Assembly (NCBI GenBank): GCA_020636915.1
Contig: JACJWV010000011.1
Coordinates: 107,310-171,309, forward strand
Reading direction: 5' to 3'
DNA from: Nocardioides sp.
GTDB lineage: Bacteria > Actinomycetota > Actinomycetes > Propionibacteriales > Nocardioidaceae
DNA length: 64,000 bases
Translations under genes and position numbers: made by a program
Notes under the pieces: model-generated
The model's input: only the letters and a program-made list of their open reading frames with translations
Databases searched by the model: none
Told to the model about the DNA's origin: nothing
Shown here: piece after piece, positions 1 to 13,155 of the stretch
Layout of the letters: the number at the start of each line of letters is the position of its first letter
Position numbering within the stretch: the stretch's first letter is position 1

Positions 1-85
1 GGTTTCCCCGGCCGGCCGGGGATCCCTGGACTTAGCTTAGTGGGTGTTGCAACACCCACGAAGTCCAGGGGTTGCCCACGGAGTC
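1..85. repeat. Intergenic hairpin repeat, 'CCCTGGACTT' family, copy 1
   Basis: A palindromic element downstream of clpB, possibly truncated by the window edge. Seen: outer arms CCCTGGACTT and AAGTCCAGGG enclose a perfect inner palindrome GGGTGTTGCAACACCC. A second copy lies at 45697-45774 and shares the flanks GGTTTCCC, GGGGATCCC and TTGCCCACGGAGTC. It lies 3' of clpB and could act as a terminator, although no U-tract follows. Confidence 0.7.
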
Positions 86-130
86 GACGCCAGGCGGGCC
101 CCGACCACGGAGCTGCGAGCGCCGGCGGGC

Positions 131-2725
<2,595 letters not shown>

Positions 2726-2817
2726 GCTGCTCATTCTCCTGCGTCGCTCTGCTGGTGGCGCCGTCCGGCGACCGTCTTCTGGTGGAGTCGGGCTCCACCG
2801 GGTTCAACGCACCGAAA

Positions 2818-2838
2818 CTTGAGTCTGTTCCACTCAAC
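2818..2838. promoter_or_regulatory. HAIR operator (HspR site) upstream of clpB
   Basis: Seen: CTTGAGT-N7-ACTCAAC, an almost exact match to the HspR-associated inverted repeat CTTGAGT-N7-ACTCAAG known from Streptomyces and mycobacteria. It lies about 85-110 bp upstream of the clpB start. Inference: HspR represses clpB together with the dnaK operon. Confidence 0.9.
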
Positions 2839-2914
2839 TCTGGCGAATGTCTTTGCCGTGGGGTTGTGACCGAAACCCCGGCGGTCCCGGGACTTTCGGC
2901 CCTACTCTCGGCTC

Positions 2915-3640
2915 ATGCTGGTCCACAGCGTGCACCTCGCGCTGGTGATGGCCGGCCTGGCCGGACTCGGGGCGCTGCTGGGTCCGACCGTCCCGCACCG
3001 ATCGCGCCCGGGCGCGCGCCCCGGCGCCGCCCGCGACGTCCACGACGCCCGCACCGGCGCGCTGCGCGCGGCGGTCGCCCGGTACGCCGCCGACGGGTCG
3101 CTGGCCGACCTGCTCTCCGCCTCCGACCGGTCCGGGGACCACCGGCTCCGCCTGGAGTCCGCGGGGTCGACGGTCCTGGTCCCGCTGGCGGTGACCGGCA
3201 GCCTCGCGGCGGCCGGCATCCACGCCGCCCTGGTGCCTGCGCACCTGCAGGAGCGGGTGCTCTTCGGCGCCTTCTTCGTCGTCGTCGCGGTCGCCCAGCT
3301 CGGCTGGGCCGAGCGCGGCCTGCGCCGGCCCTCCCGCGGGTGGCTGCTGGCGGGGGCCGTCGGCAACCTCGCCGTGCTCAGCCTGTGGGCGGTCACGCGG
3401 ACCCTCGGGCTGCCCTTCGGCCTGCTGCCCCGGCCCGAGGCCGTCGGGGGCTGGGACGTCGCGTGCGCCGTCGCCGAGCTCGCGGTCGTCGCGTCCTGCG
3501 CGGTCGGCCTGCGCGCCGGCGTACGACGGATCGTGCCGTGGCGCGAGTGGAGCCCGGCCGTGCACGCGTCCGCCGCCCTGGCCGCGACGGTCGTCGTCGT
3601 GCTCGCGCTGACCCCGTCGTGGAGCGGGGGCCACGGATGA
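2915..3640 (+). CDS. Multi-spanning membrane protein of unknown function
   Basis: A 241-aa hydrophobic protein with about six predicted membrane segments: an N-terminal helix after MLVHSVHLALVMAGLAGLG, a pair around residues 85-130, and further helices at about 145-165, 180-205 and 215-235. No enzymatic motif is recognised. Its stop overlaps the ATG of the next gene (ATGA), and that gene overlaps a hybrid kinase in the same way. The three therefore form one translationally coupled unit, and this protein is plausibly a membrane partner or sensor for that signalling unit (inference). Confidence 0.75.
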   Translation: MLVHSVHLALVMAGLAGLGALLGPTVPHRSRPGARPGAARDVHDARTGALRAAVARYAADGSLADLLSASDRSGDHRLRLESAGSTVLVPLAVTGSLAAAGIHAALVPAHLQERVLFGAFFVVVAVAQLGWAERGLRRPSRGWLLAGAVGNLAVLSLWAVTRTLGLPFGLLPRPEAVGGWDVACAVAELAVVASCAVGLRAGVRRIVPWREWSPAVHASAALAATVVVVLALTPSWSGGHG

Positions 3641-4227
3641 CCTGGCAGGTGAGCGCGGCCGCGAACGCGGTGATCGCCGTCGCCTACTTCCTCATCACCC
3701 TCGCGATCGCCGTCCCGCTCGCCCGCAGCCACCAGCTGCGCTCCAACCCGCTCGGCGCGGCCACGGCGGCGATCTTCTTCACCTGCGCGGTCCACCACGG
3801 CTCCCACGCGGTGCACATGGTGCTGCCCTCGCTCGGCGTCGCGGACCCCCGCGGCGAGGCGTTCCGGGCGGCGTGGGACTGGCCCCTGGCGAGCTGGGAC
3901 GTGATCGGCGCGGCGGTGGCGGTCTACTACTGGTCGCTGCGACGCAACTACTCCTCGCTGATGCAGGGCGCCAAGCTCTTCGACGACCTGCGCCAGCGCG
4001 AGCAGCAGGCGCTCGAGCTCAACGACAGCGTCCTGCAGGGCCTGGTGGTCGCGAAGATGGCGCTGGACCTCGACCAGCCCGACCGCGCCCAGGCCGCCCT
4101 CACGACCGCCATCGACTCGGCGAGCCGGATGATCACCGACCTGCTCGGCAGCGAGCACCACTCGATGAAGCTGCTGCGGAGCGCGCCGGCGGCCGTCAAG
4201 ACCGACGTCCCCGAGGAGCTGGCATGA
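3637..4227 (+). CDS. Membrane protein with a degenerate kinase-like dimerisation helix
   Basis: A 196-aa protein with about three or four hydrophobic N-terminal segments (to about residue 100) followed by a cytoplasmic helical segment. That segment contains LNDSVLQGLVVAKMALDL near residue 128, resembling the H-box helix of HisKA_3/NarL-type kinases but with Asn where the phospho-His would be. It has no ATPase domain. The ATG overlaps the upstream stop, and its own stop overlaps the next ATG. It could be a sensory or scaffold subunit for the kinase encoded downstream. The assignment rests on pattern likeness only; family membership needs a profile search. Confidence 0.75.
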   Translation: MTWQVSAAANAVIAVAYFLITLAIAVPLARSHQLRSNPLGAATAAIFFTCAVHHGSHAVHMVLPSLGVADPRGEAFRAAWDWPLASWDVIGAAVAVYYWSLRRNYSSLMQGAKLFDDLRQREQQALELNDSVLQGLVVAKMALDLDQPDRAQAALTTAIDSASRMITDLLGSEHHSMKLLRSAPAAVKTDVPEELA

Positions 4228-5654
4228 CCACGACGACGAGCGGACCCCGCGTGGTGCTGGTCGACGACACCGCCGACCTGCGCCAGCTGATGCGGATCGC
4301 CCTGCGGCGCGCGGGGTGGGACGTGGTCGGCGAGGCCGGCGACGGCGTCCAGGGCATCGAGGTCGCCCGGGCGCAGACGCCCGACCTGGTCGTGCTGGAC
4401 CTGTCGATGCCGGTGATGGACGGTCTCGAGGCGTTGCCGCAGATCCGCGCGTCGTGCCCGGACAGCACGATCGTGGTGATGTCCGGCTTCGGCGCCACCC
4501 AGATGACCGAGCGAGCCCTGGCCCGGGGGGCGGACGGCTACCTGCAGAAGGGCGCGCCGCTCTCGGAGGTCGTCGCCTACCTGGAGGACGCGCTGGCGCG
4601 GCGCGGCTCCGGGGCCCCCGCCCCGGTCGCGGGCGCATCCGCGCAGGGCTCGGTGAGGTCGGCCTCGTCCGCGGCTTCGCCGGCAGTCGAGCCCGCCGAG
4701 CCCGCCGAGCCTGCTCGGCCCGGTGAGATCGCCGAGCTCGCCCCGGTGGCCCTGGTCGAGCTGGCCGACGAGGCCGAGCTGCCCGTGCGCTGGGCGAACG
4801 CCACCGCGCGCGCGCTCCTCGGCGCACGCGTCGCCCCGGGCAGCCCGCTGGGTCGGGCGTCGGACGAGCTGGCCGCGTTCGTCTCCGCGCACCGCGTCGA
4901 CCCCGACACGACCGTCGACGTCGCGATCGGTGAGCTGCGGGTGCAGGCGACCCTGCGCCGCGGCGCCTCGTCGCTGCTGCTCTACCTGGACCCGACGACG
5001 GCCGACGCCGCCGCGCTGCGCCGCGCCATCGCCACCACGGCCCACGAGATCCGCGGGCCGGTCGCCGTGATCTGCGGGGCCGCCGAGACCCTCGACCGGG
5101 CCCGGGAGGAGGACCTCGACCAGGAGGTCGTCCTCGAGCTGACCGGCTCGATGTCCCGGCAGGCCCGCATCCTCGACGGGCTCACCACCGACCTGCTCAC
5201 CACCGCGCAGGCCCAGCGCGGCACGCTGCGCATCGAGCCGGCCGACGTACCCCTGAGCCGGCTGGCGGCCGCGGTCCTGGCCGGGCGGTACGACGCCGAG
5301 CTCCTCGTCACCGACGAGCGGCTCGTCCGCGCCGACCCGCGCCGGGTCGAGCAGATGTTGAGCAACCTGCTCTCCAACGCGCGCAAGTACGGCCGCCCGC
5401 CGATCGAGGTACGGGTGCGGCCGGCCGGGGACCGGGTCGCGCTCGACGTCGTCGACCACGGCGACGGGGTGCCCGACGGCTTCCGCGACCAGCTCTTCCG
5501 CGAGTTCGCCCGCGCCGAGGGTGCCCCGGCGACCGGCACCGGCCTGGGTCTCCACGTGGTGCGGACCCTCGCCGAGGCGCAGGGCGGCACGGCGTCGTAC
5601 GCCCCCGCCCCCGGTGGCGGCGCGGCCTTCACCGTCGAGTTCCCGGCGGTCTGA
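4224..5654 (+). CDS. Hybrid protein: N-terminal receiver, C-terminal histidine kinase
   Basis: A 476-aa cytosolic two-component protein in unusual order. Residues about 8-125 form a CheY-like receiver (VVLVDDTAD acidic pocket, phospho-Asp in VVLDLSMPVMDG, Lys in YLQKGAP). An Ala/Pro/Glu linker and a PAS-like segment (about 170-265) follow. The HisKA helix (TTAHEIRGPV, about residue 272) and a HATPase domain (N-box NLLSNARKYG, G1 DHGDGVPDG, G2 GTGLGLH) close the protein. The start at 4224 overlaps the previous stop and gives a complete receiver. No membrane segment is present, so membrane input probably comes from the two upstream proteins. The 3' end is partly duplicated at 7093-7116. Confidence 0.9.
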   Translation: MTTTTSGPRVVLVDDTADLRQLMRIALRRAGWDVVGEAGDGVQGIEVARAQTPDLVVLDLSMPVMDGLEALPQIRASCPDSTIVVMSGFGATQMTERALARGADGYLQKGAPLSEVVAYLEDALARRGSGAPAPVAGASAQGSVRSASSAASPAVEPAEPAEPARPGEIAELAPVALVELADEAELPVRWANATARALLGARVAPGSPLGRASDELAAFVSAHRVDPDTTVDVAIGELRVQATLRRGASSLLLYLDPTTADAAALRRAIATTAHEIRGPVAVICGAAETLDRAREEDLDQEVVLELTGSMSRQARILDGLTTDLLTTAQAQRGTLRIEPADVPLSRLAAAVLAGRYDAELLVTDERLVRADPRRVEQMLSNLLSNARKYGRPPIEVRVRPAGDRVALDVVDHGDGVPDGFRDQLFREFARAEGAPATGTGLGLHVVRTLAEAQGGTASYAPAPGGGAAFTVEFPAV

Positions 5655-5671
5655 GCCCGGTCGCGGCCCGG

Positions 5672-5756
5672 GAGTTTCGTCGGCCGGCCGACGAATTCCG
5701 AGGTGGGACGACGAAGGTTTGTCGTCCCACCTCGGATCTCGTCGTCCCGCCCCCCG
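5672..5756. repeat. GTCGGCCGGCCGAC triple-hairpin repeat, copy A
   Basis: Seen: an 18-bp palindrome TCGTCGGCCGGCCGACGA (5677-5694), then a 15-bp stem CCGAGGTGGGACGAC / GTCGTCCCACCTCGG with an 8-nt loop, then a variant right end TCGTCGTCCCGCC. It lies just 3' of the hybrid kinase gene. Relatives occur at 7135-7220, 30797-30886, 56361-56450 and 60940-61030. Confidence 0.85.
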
Positions 5757-5875
5757 GGGAGCCTCCGGCCCGGACGCGGGAACAGCACCAGCCGCAGTGG
5801 CCCCGCCCACAGATCCCGCAGTCGACCTCCGGCGGCTCACATGCCGCGCCACACTGGTGCCGAGGAGGCCCGGAG

Positions 5876-7057
5876 ATGGTGATGGGAGCACGCCCCGACG
5901 TGCCGACCGCGCGGCCCGGGGTCACCGTCATCGACGCCATCGGACTCGCGGAGCAGCTGGCCAACTCCCTGTTGCGGGTGCCGTTCCGTCGGCCCTGGGA
6001 GGGACCGTCGTCGGTGCCCGCCAACGTGGCCGCCTCCGTCACCCGGGAGACCCTGCGGGGTTTCATGGGCTACTGCTCGGGGCTGCCGATCGAGGAGTTC
6101 CGCAGCATCGAGCGGGTCCTGGACACCCTCTCGCGCCACGTGATCCCGCGCCTGGTCGCCGCGCTCGACGTCGAGCCGCGGGACGGCGTCGTCGGCGGGG
6201 TGCCCGGCCGCTGGTACCGCCCCCGGGGCATCGACCCGGTGGGCACGGTCCTCTACCTGCACGGCGGTGGCTACATCGGCACGTCGCCGAGCATGTACGG
6301 CCTGTTCGTCGCCGCTCTGGCCCGACGGACGCAGTGCGAGATCTTCGTGGCCGACTACCGCCTGGCGCCCGAGTTCCCCTTCCCGGCCGGGCTCGAGGAT
6401 GCGGTCGCCGTCGTGCGGGCGCTGCACGAGGTCGGCGTGCCCCACGGCCGCCTGTTCGTGGCCGGCGACTCGGGCGGCGGCGGGCTGGCCACCTCGCTGG
6501 TGACGGCCGAACCCTTCGTCGGGGTGCCGCCACCTGCCGGGCTGCTGCTGTTCTCGCCCGAGGTCGACCTCCGCCTCGACGAGCCCTCGGTCACCGAGAA
6601 CGCCCCTCACGACATCCTGCCCTGGAACATCCCGACCGCCGCCTACCTGCACGGCGTCGAGCCGAGCTCGGCGCTCGTCTCCGCCGTCGAGGCGGACCTC
6701 AGGGGCTATCCCCCGGTGTTCGTGTGCTGGGGTGACCGAGAGATGTTCCGTGACCCGATCCGGCGCTTCCGGACGCGCCTGGAGGAGGGCGAGGTCCACC
6801 ACGTCGCCGTCGAGGCGGAGGGCATGTTCCACGTCTACCCGATCCTGATGCCGTGGGCGCGCCCGAGCCGGGAGGTCTACGCCGAGGTCGGCCGCTTCAT
6901 CGACGGCCTCGTCGCCGGCCATCCCACCTACGAGAGCGCGACCGACAGCACCGCCACCGACGACATCGACGACGTCGACGACATCGACGACACCGCCGAG
7001 GACCGGGGTGCCGACGACGCCTCTGGGACGGCTCCCGGGATGCGTCCGACCGGTTAG
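5876..7057 (+). CDS. Alpha/beta hydrolase of the HSL/acetyl-esterase family
   Basis: A 393-aa serine esterase-like protein. Seen: oxyanion-hole motif LYLHGGGYIG near residue 126, nucleophile elbow GDSGGGG near residue 199, and acid/His region DREMF and GMFHVYPI near residues 288 and 318. These are typical of hormone-sensitive-lipase-type esterases acting on short or medium acyl esters. The start has AGGAGG seven bases upstream. The last ~40 residues are an extra Asp/Thr-rich tail (repeats of DD-I/V) not expected in the family. The gene stands alone between two copies of the GTCGGCCGGCCGAC repeat, the second carrying a scrap of the kinase 3' end. That suggests insertion or recombination at this locus. 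Confidence 0.88.
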   Translation: MVMGARPDVPTARPGVTVIDAIGLAEQLANSLLRVPFRRPWEGPSSVPANVAASVTRETLRGFMGYCSGLPIEEFRSIERVLDTLSRHVIPRLVAALDVEPRDGVVGGVPGRWYRPRGIDPVGTVLYLHGGGYIGTSPSMYGLFVAALARRTQCEIFVADYRLAPEFPFPAGLEDAVAVVRALHEVGVPHGRLFVAGDSGGGGLATSLVTAEPFVGVPPPAGLLLFSPEVDLRLDEPSVTENAPHDILPWNIPTAAYLHGVEPSSALVSAVEADLRGYPPVFVCWGDREMFRDPIRRFRTRLEEGEVHHVAVEAEGMFHVYPILMPWARPSREVYAEVGRFIDGLVAGHPTYESATDSTATDDIDDVDDIDDTAEDRGADDASGTAPGMRPTG

Positions 7058-7134
7058 CGGACCGTGGCGGGGGATCGGCGTCACACGCCCCGGGCGGCGC
7101 GGCCTTCACCGTCGAGCGCCCGATCAGGAGCGTC

Positions 7135-7220
7135 GAGTTCTGTCGGCCGGCCGACGAATTCCGAGGTGGGACGACAAAGGTTCGTCGTCCCACCTCGGAC
7201 TTCGTCGTCCCACCCCCGGG
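7135..7220. repeat. GTCGGCCGGCCGAC triple-hairpin repeat, copy B, with kinase-gene scrap
   Basis: Seen: GTCGGCCGGCCGACGAATTC, then the stem CCGAGGTGGGACGAC / GTCGTCCCACCTCGG, then TCGTCGTCCCACC. It is nearly identical to copy A, including the variant right end. Immediately upstream, 7093-7116 is a 24-bp exact match to 5616-5639 in the end of the hybrid kinase gene, so the duplication extends beyond the repeat itself. Confidence 0.85.
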
Positions 7221-7233
7221 CGGCCCGACCGTC

Positions 7234-7671
7234 TCAGCGGCCGCGGCGCCAGACGACGACGGACTGGCCGGGCTCGGGCTGGCGCAGCACCGGCAGCTTG
7301 TTGCCCGGACCCGGGGTACGCCGGGGCGCCATCGCCTGGCGCAGGGCCTCCCGGGTCGCCTCCAGCTCGGCGACGAGCTCCTCGTTGCGGGCGGCCAGGG
7401 CGGCGACCCGGTTCTCCAGCTGGAGGATCCGGCGCACGCCCTCGATGCCGATGCCGGACGAGGTCAGCTCGGAGATCTCGCGCAGCAGCTCGATGTCGCG
7501 CGGGGAGTAGCGCCGGCCGCCGCCGCCGGTGCGGCCCGGGGTGATCAGGCCCATCCGCTCGTAGGTGCGCAGCGTCTGGGGGTGCAGGCCGCTGAGCTCG
7601 GCGGCCACGCTGATCACGAACACCGCGGCGTCGGGACCCGGGGGTTCGAAGGGAGGTCGACGGGTCGGCAC
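7234..7671 (-). CDS. hspR: Heat-shock repressor HspR (MerR family)
   Basis: A 145-aa DNA-binding repressor of the chaperone regulon. Seen: MerR-type winged helix at residues about 18-85 (VISVAAELSGLHPQTLRTYE, then RRYSPRDIELL), followed by a coiled coil (ENRVAALAARNEELVAELE). The Gly-rich GGGG-RRYS wing is typical of HspR. It is the last gene of dnaK-grpE-dnaJ-hspR, 4 bp after dnaJ, starting with GTG. In Streptomyces and mycobacteria HspR binds HAIR sites with DnaK as co-repressor. The two HAIR palindromes in this window are its obvious targets. Confidence 0.95.
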   Translation of the reverse strand: MPTRRPPFEPPGPDAAVFVISVAAELSGLHPQTLRTYERMGLITPGRTGGGGRRYSPRDIELLREISELTSSGIGIEGVRRILQLENRVAALAARNEELVAELEATREALRQAMAPRRTPGPGNKLPVLRQPEPGQSVVVWRRGR

Positions 7672-7675
7672 GGCG

Positions 7676-8881
<1,206 letters not shown>

Positions 8882-8932
8882 GTGCGCACCCCCCTCCTCC
8901 TCATCGGTCCTTCATCCGTCCTGTGCCAGGTG

Positions 8933-9609
8933 TCAGCTGCTCGCCGGGTCGACCACGAGCACCTGCGCCGCGCGCACGACCCGGTCGCCGATCCGGTAGC
9001 CGGCCTTGGCGATCACCTTGCAGGTGGTCACGGTGACCTCGGGGTCCTCGCCGATGTGGCTCAGGGCCTCGTGGAACGTGGGGTCGAACGCGTCCCCGGG
9101 CTGGCCGAACTTGGCGAGCCCGAGCCGCTCCACGGTGCGCTCGAGCTGGTCGGCGACCGCCTGGAAGCCGCCGTCGACCTCGCCGTGCTCGCGGGCCCGG
9201 TCGATGGTGTCGAGGACCTCGACGATCGGCGCGAGCGCGGCGTACGTCGCGTTCTCCCGCACCAGCTCGCGGTCCCGCTCGACCCGTCGCTTGTAGTTGA
9301 CGAACTCGGCCTGCAGGCGCTGGAGGTCGTTGGTGAGCTCGCCGACCGCGCGCTGCGCGACGGCGAGGTCGTCCTCCATCTCCTCCTCGGCCGCCAGCTC
9401 CTCGGCCAGCGGGTCACCCGCCGCCTCGGAGACCGGCACCTCCGTGTCGTTGCCCGAGCCCGACCCCAATCCCGAGCCCGACCCCGAATCCGAGTCCGAC
9501 TCCGGCCCCGGGGCCTCGGGCCGGGGAGCAGGGACGTCCTGCTCCCCGGTCGCCTCGGGCGCCTCGGGGGCTGCGGGGTCGACGACCTGCTCGTCCTGGG
9601 ACGACTCGG

Positions 9610-9613
<4 letters not shown>
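8933..9613 (-). CDS. grpE: Nucleotide exchange factor GrpE
   Basis: A 226-aa cytosolic factor releasing ADP from DnaK. Seen: a long acidic, low-complexity N-terminus (Glu/Pro-rich, then a Ser/Gly-Ser/Asp run about residues 35-60), a coiled coil (about 75-130) and the C-terminal GrpE beta domain ending in GYRIGDRVVRAAQVLV. The GTG start overlaps the dnaK stop by 4 bp (GTGA), so expression is coupled to dnaK. Confidence 0.95.
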
Positions 9614-11472
<1,859 letters not shown>

Positions 11473-11562
11473 TTCTGCTTACCTCCGGTGTCGAAGCTGG
11501 GGAGCCCGTCTCCGGGCCGCTGGTGGGCCATGGTGCCGCGCGCGGCGGCCCCAGCCAAGTTA

Positions 11563-11583
11563 GTTGAGTCCGATCGACTCAAC
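11563..11583. promoter_or_regulatory. HAIR operator (HspR site) upstream of dnaK
   Basis: Seen: GTTGAGT-N7-ACTCAAC, perfectly symmetric arms with 7-bp spacer CCGATCG. It matches the known HspR-associated inverted repeat and lies in the dnaK promoter region. Inference: autoregulation of the dnaK operon by HspR. Confidence 0.9.
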
Positions 11584-11629
11584 TTCTATCACTCGGTCCA
11601 ACGCAGTCCGTCGCCGGGGTGTTCCCGCG

Positions 11630-12064
11630 TCACCCGACGAATCTGCGGACCATCGGCTCGCGGCGCAGCCCGGGTACGTCGGCCAGCGGGATCCATCGCG
11701 CCTCGTCGGTCGTCCCGTCCACCTCGGCGGTCAGGCCACCGCCGACGACGGTGGCCTCGAAGACGACGCGGACGCTCTTCTGGAACCGGTCGCCGACCGG
11801 CTGCAACCGGTCCCCCGGCGGCGTCACCCGGGTGTCGACGCCGAGCAGCCGACCGACCACGACGTCGTACCCGCTCTCCTCGCGGACCTCGCGCACGACG
11901 CCGTCCTCGAGCGCCTCGTGCAGCTCGATGCCGCCGCCGGGCAGGGTCCACATCGGGACCTCGGGCTCGTTCCACAGCGCCAGCAGCACGTGGCCCTCGC
12001 GGACGACGACGGCGTAGCCGCCGAGCCGGGTGTCGTAGTCGGTGAACTCGGGCGTGAACTCCAT
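11630..12064 (-). CDS. NUDIX hydrolase
   Basis: A 144-aa pyrophosphohydrolase acting on a nucleoside-diphosphate-X type substrate that the sequence does not reveal. Seen: complete Nudix box starting at GGGIELHEALEDG and continuing VVREVREESGYD (about residues 43-67), with the REXXEE metal-binding core intact. Length is typical of stand-alone Nudix proteins. It is transcribed divergently from an aldo/keto reductase with only 41 bp between the starts. Its 3' end faces the dnaK promoter. Confidence 0.9.
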   Translation of the reverse strand: MEFTPEFTDYDTRLGGYAVVVREGHVLLALWNEPEVPMWTLPGGGIELHEALEDGVVREVREESGYDVVVGRLLGVDTRVTPPGDRLQPVGDRFQKSVRVVFEATVVGGGLTAEVDGTTDEARWIPLADVPGLRREPMVRRFVG

Positions 12065-12105
12065 GGCGGGAATGATCTGCCCCCTCCTCGGTGATTGGTA
12101 CAGGT

Positions 12106-12951
12106 ATGACCGTTCCCACCATCACCCTCAACAACGGCACCACGATCCCGCAGCTCGGCTTCGGCGTCTTCCAGGTGCCGCCGGAGGACACGGCGGCGGT
12201 GACCACGAAGGCCCTCGAGGTCGGCTACCGCCACATCGACACCGCGCAGATGTACCGGAACGAGGCCGGCGTCGGCGACGCGATCCGGGACTCCGGCATC
12301 GCCCGCGAGGAGCTCTACGTCACCAGCAAGCTCAACAACGGCTTCCACCGCCCCGATGACGCGAAGCGGGCGTTCGACGAGACGATGCAGCGCCTCGGCC
12401 TCGACCGGATCGACCTGTTCCTCATCCACTGGCCGCTGCCGACCCGGTACGACGGCGACTTCGTCTCCACGTGGCGCACCCTCGCGTCCTTCGTCGACGA
12501 CGGCCGGGCGGCGTCCGTCGGGGTCTCCAACTTCCAGCCCGCGCACCTCGAGCGGATCATCGAGGAGACCGGCGTCGTGCCGGCGGTGAACCAGATCGAG
12601 GTGCACCCGTACTTCGGCAACGAGGCGGCCCGCGCGGCCTCCCACGACCGCGGTGTCGCCGTCGAGGCGTGGTCGCCGATCGCCCAGGGCGCCGTCCTCG
12701 ACGACGAGGTGCTCGGCAAGATCGCCGCCGCCCACGGCAAGACCGTGTCGCAGGTGACGCTGCGCTGGCACGTCGAGCGCGGGGACATCGTCTTCCCCAA
12801 GACGACCCACGAGGAGCGGATGCGCGAGAACTTCGAGATCTTCGACTTCTCCCTCACCCCCGACGAGGTCGCCGCCATCAGCGCCCTCGACCGGGGCGCC
12901 GAGGGCCGCCGCGGCCCCGACCCGGACACGTTCGACTGGATCCCCGACTGA
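12106..12951 (+). CDS. Aldo/keto reductase (AKR5-like)
   Basis: A 281-aa NADPH-dependent carbonyl reductase with a TIM-barrel fold. Seen: the catalytic tetrad in context (Asp/Tyr in HIDTAQMYRNE, Lys in VTSKLNNG, His in FLIHWPLP) and the cofactor segment FPKTTHEERMRENFEIFDF. It resembles 2,5-diketo-D-gluconate reductase-type AKRs, but the substrate cannot be read from sequence. ATG at 12106 is preferred to an in-frame GTG at 12091. It converges on the MHS transporter through a cluster of inverted repeats. Confidence 0.9.
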   Translation: MTVPTITLNNGTTIPQLGFGVFQVPPEDTAAVTTKALEVGYRHIDTAQMYRNEAGVGDAIRDSGIAREELYVTSKLNNGFHRPDDAKRAFDETMQRLGLDRIDLFLIHWPLPTRYDGDFVSTWRTLASFVDDGRAASVGVSNFQPAHLERIIEETGVVPAVNQIEVHPYFGNEAARAASHDRGVAVEAWSPIAQGAVLDDEVLGKIAAAHGKTVSQVTLRWHVERGDIVFPKTTHEERMRENFEIFDFSLTPDEVAAISALDRGAEGRRGPDPDTFDWIPD

Positions 12952-12958
12952 CCGCAGA

Positions 12959-13148
12959 GGCCGAGTCGGCGCATCTTGTACGTCAGGAGGGGCCGAGTCG
13001 GCGCATCCTGTACGTCAGGAGGGGCCGAGTCGGCGCATCCTGCCCGGCTCCTGTGGAAGGCGTGTACAAGACGCGCCGACTCGGGCCGTCTGGGTGAGCA
13101 AGACGCGCCGACTCGGCACCCCGACGCGGGCAAGACGCGCCGACTCGG
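12959..13148. repeat. Array of three direct and three inverted ~20-bp repeats
   Basis: Seen: GGCCGAGTCGGCGCATCTTG at 12959, and the same with C for the penultimate T at 12991 and 13023, spaced 32 bp apart. Then the inverse unit CAAGACGCGCCGACTCGG at 13067, 13099 and 13131, again spaced 32 bp. Any forward copy can pair with any inverted copy. It fills the gap between two convergent genes, so a bidirectional terminator role is plausible. Spacers TACGTCAGGAGG repeat as well. Confidence 0.85.
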
Positions 13149-13155
13149 CATAGCT

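Noticed and set aside
12959..13148. CRISPR array
   Set aside because: Only three direct units, followed by inverted ones; the 12-bp spacers are themselves repeated and no cas gene is near.
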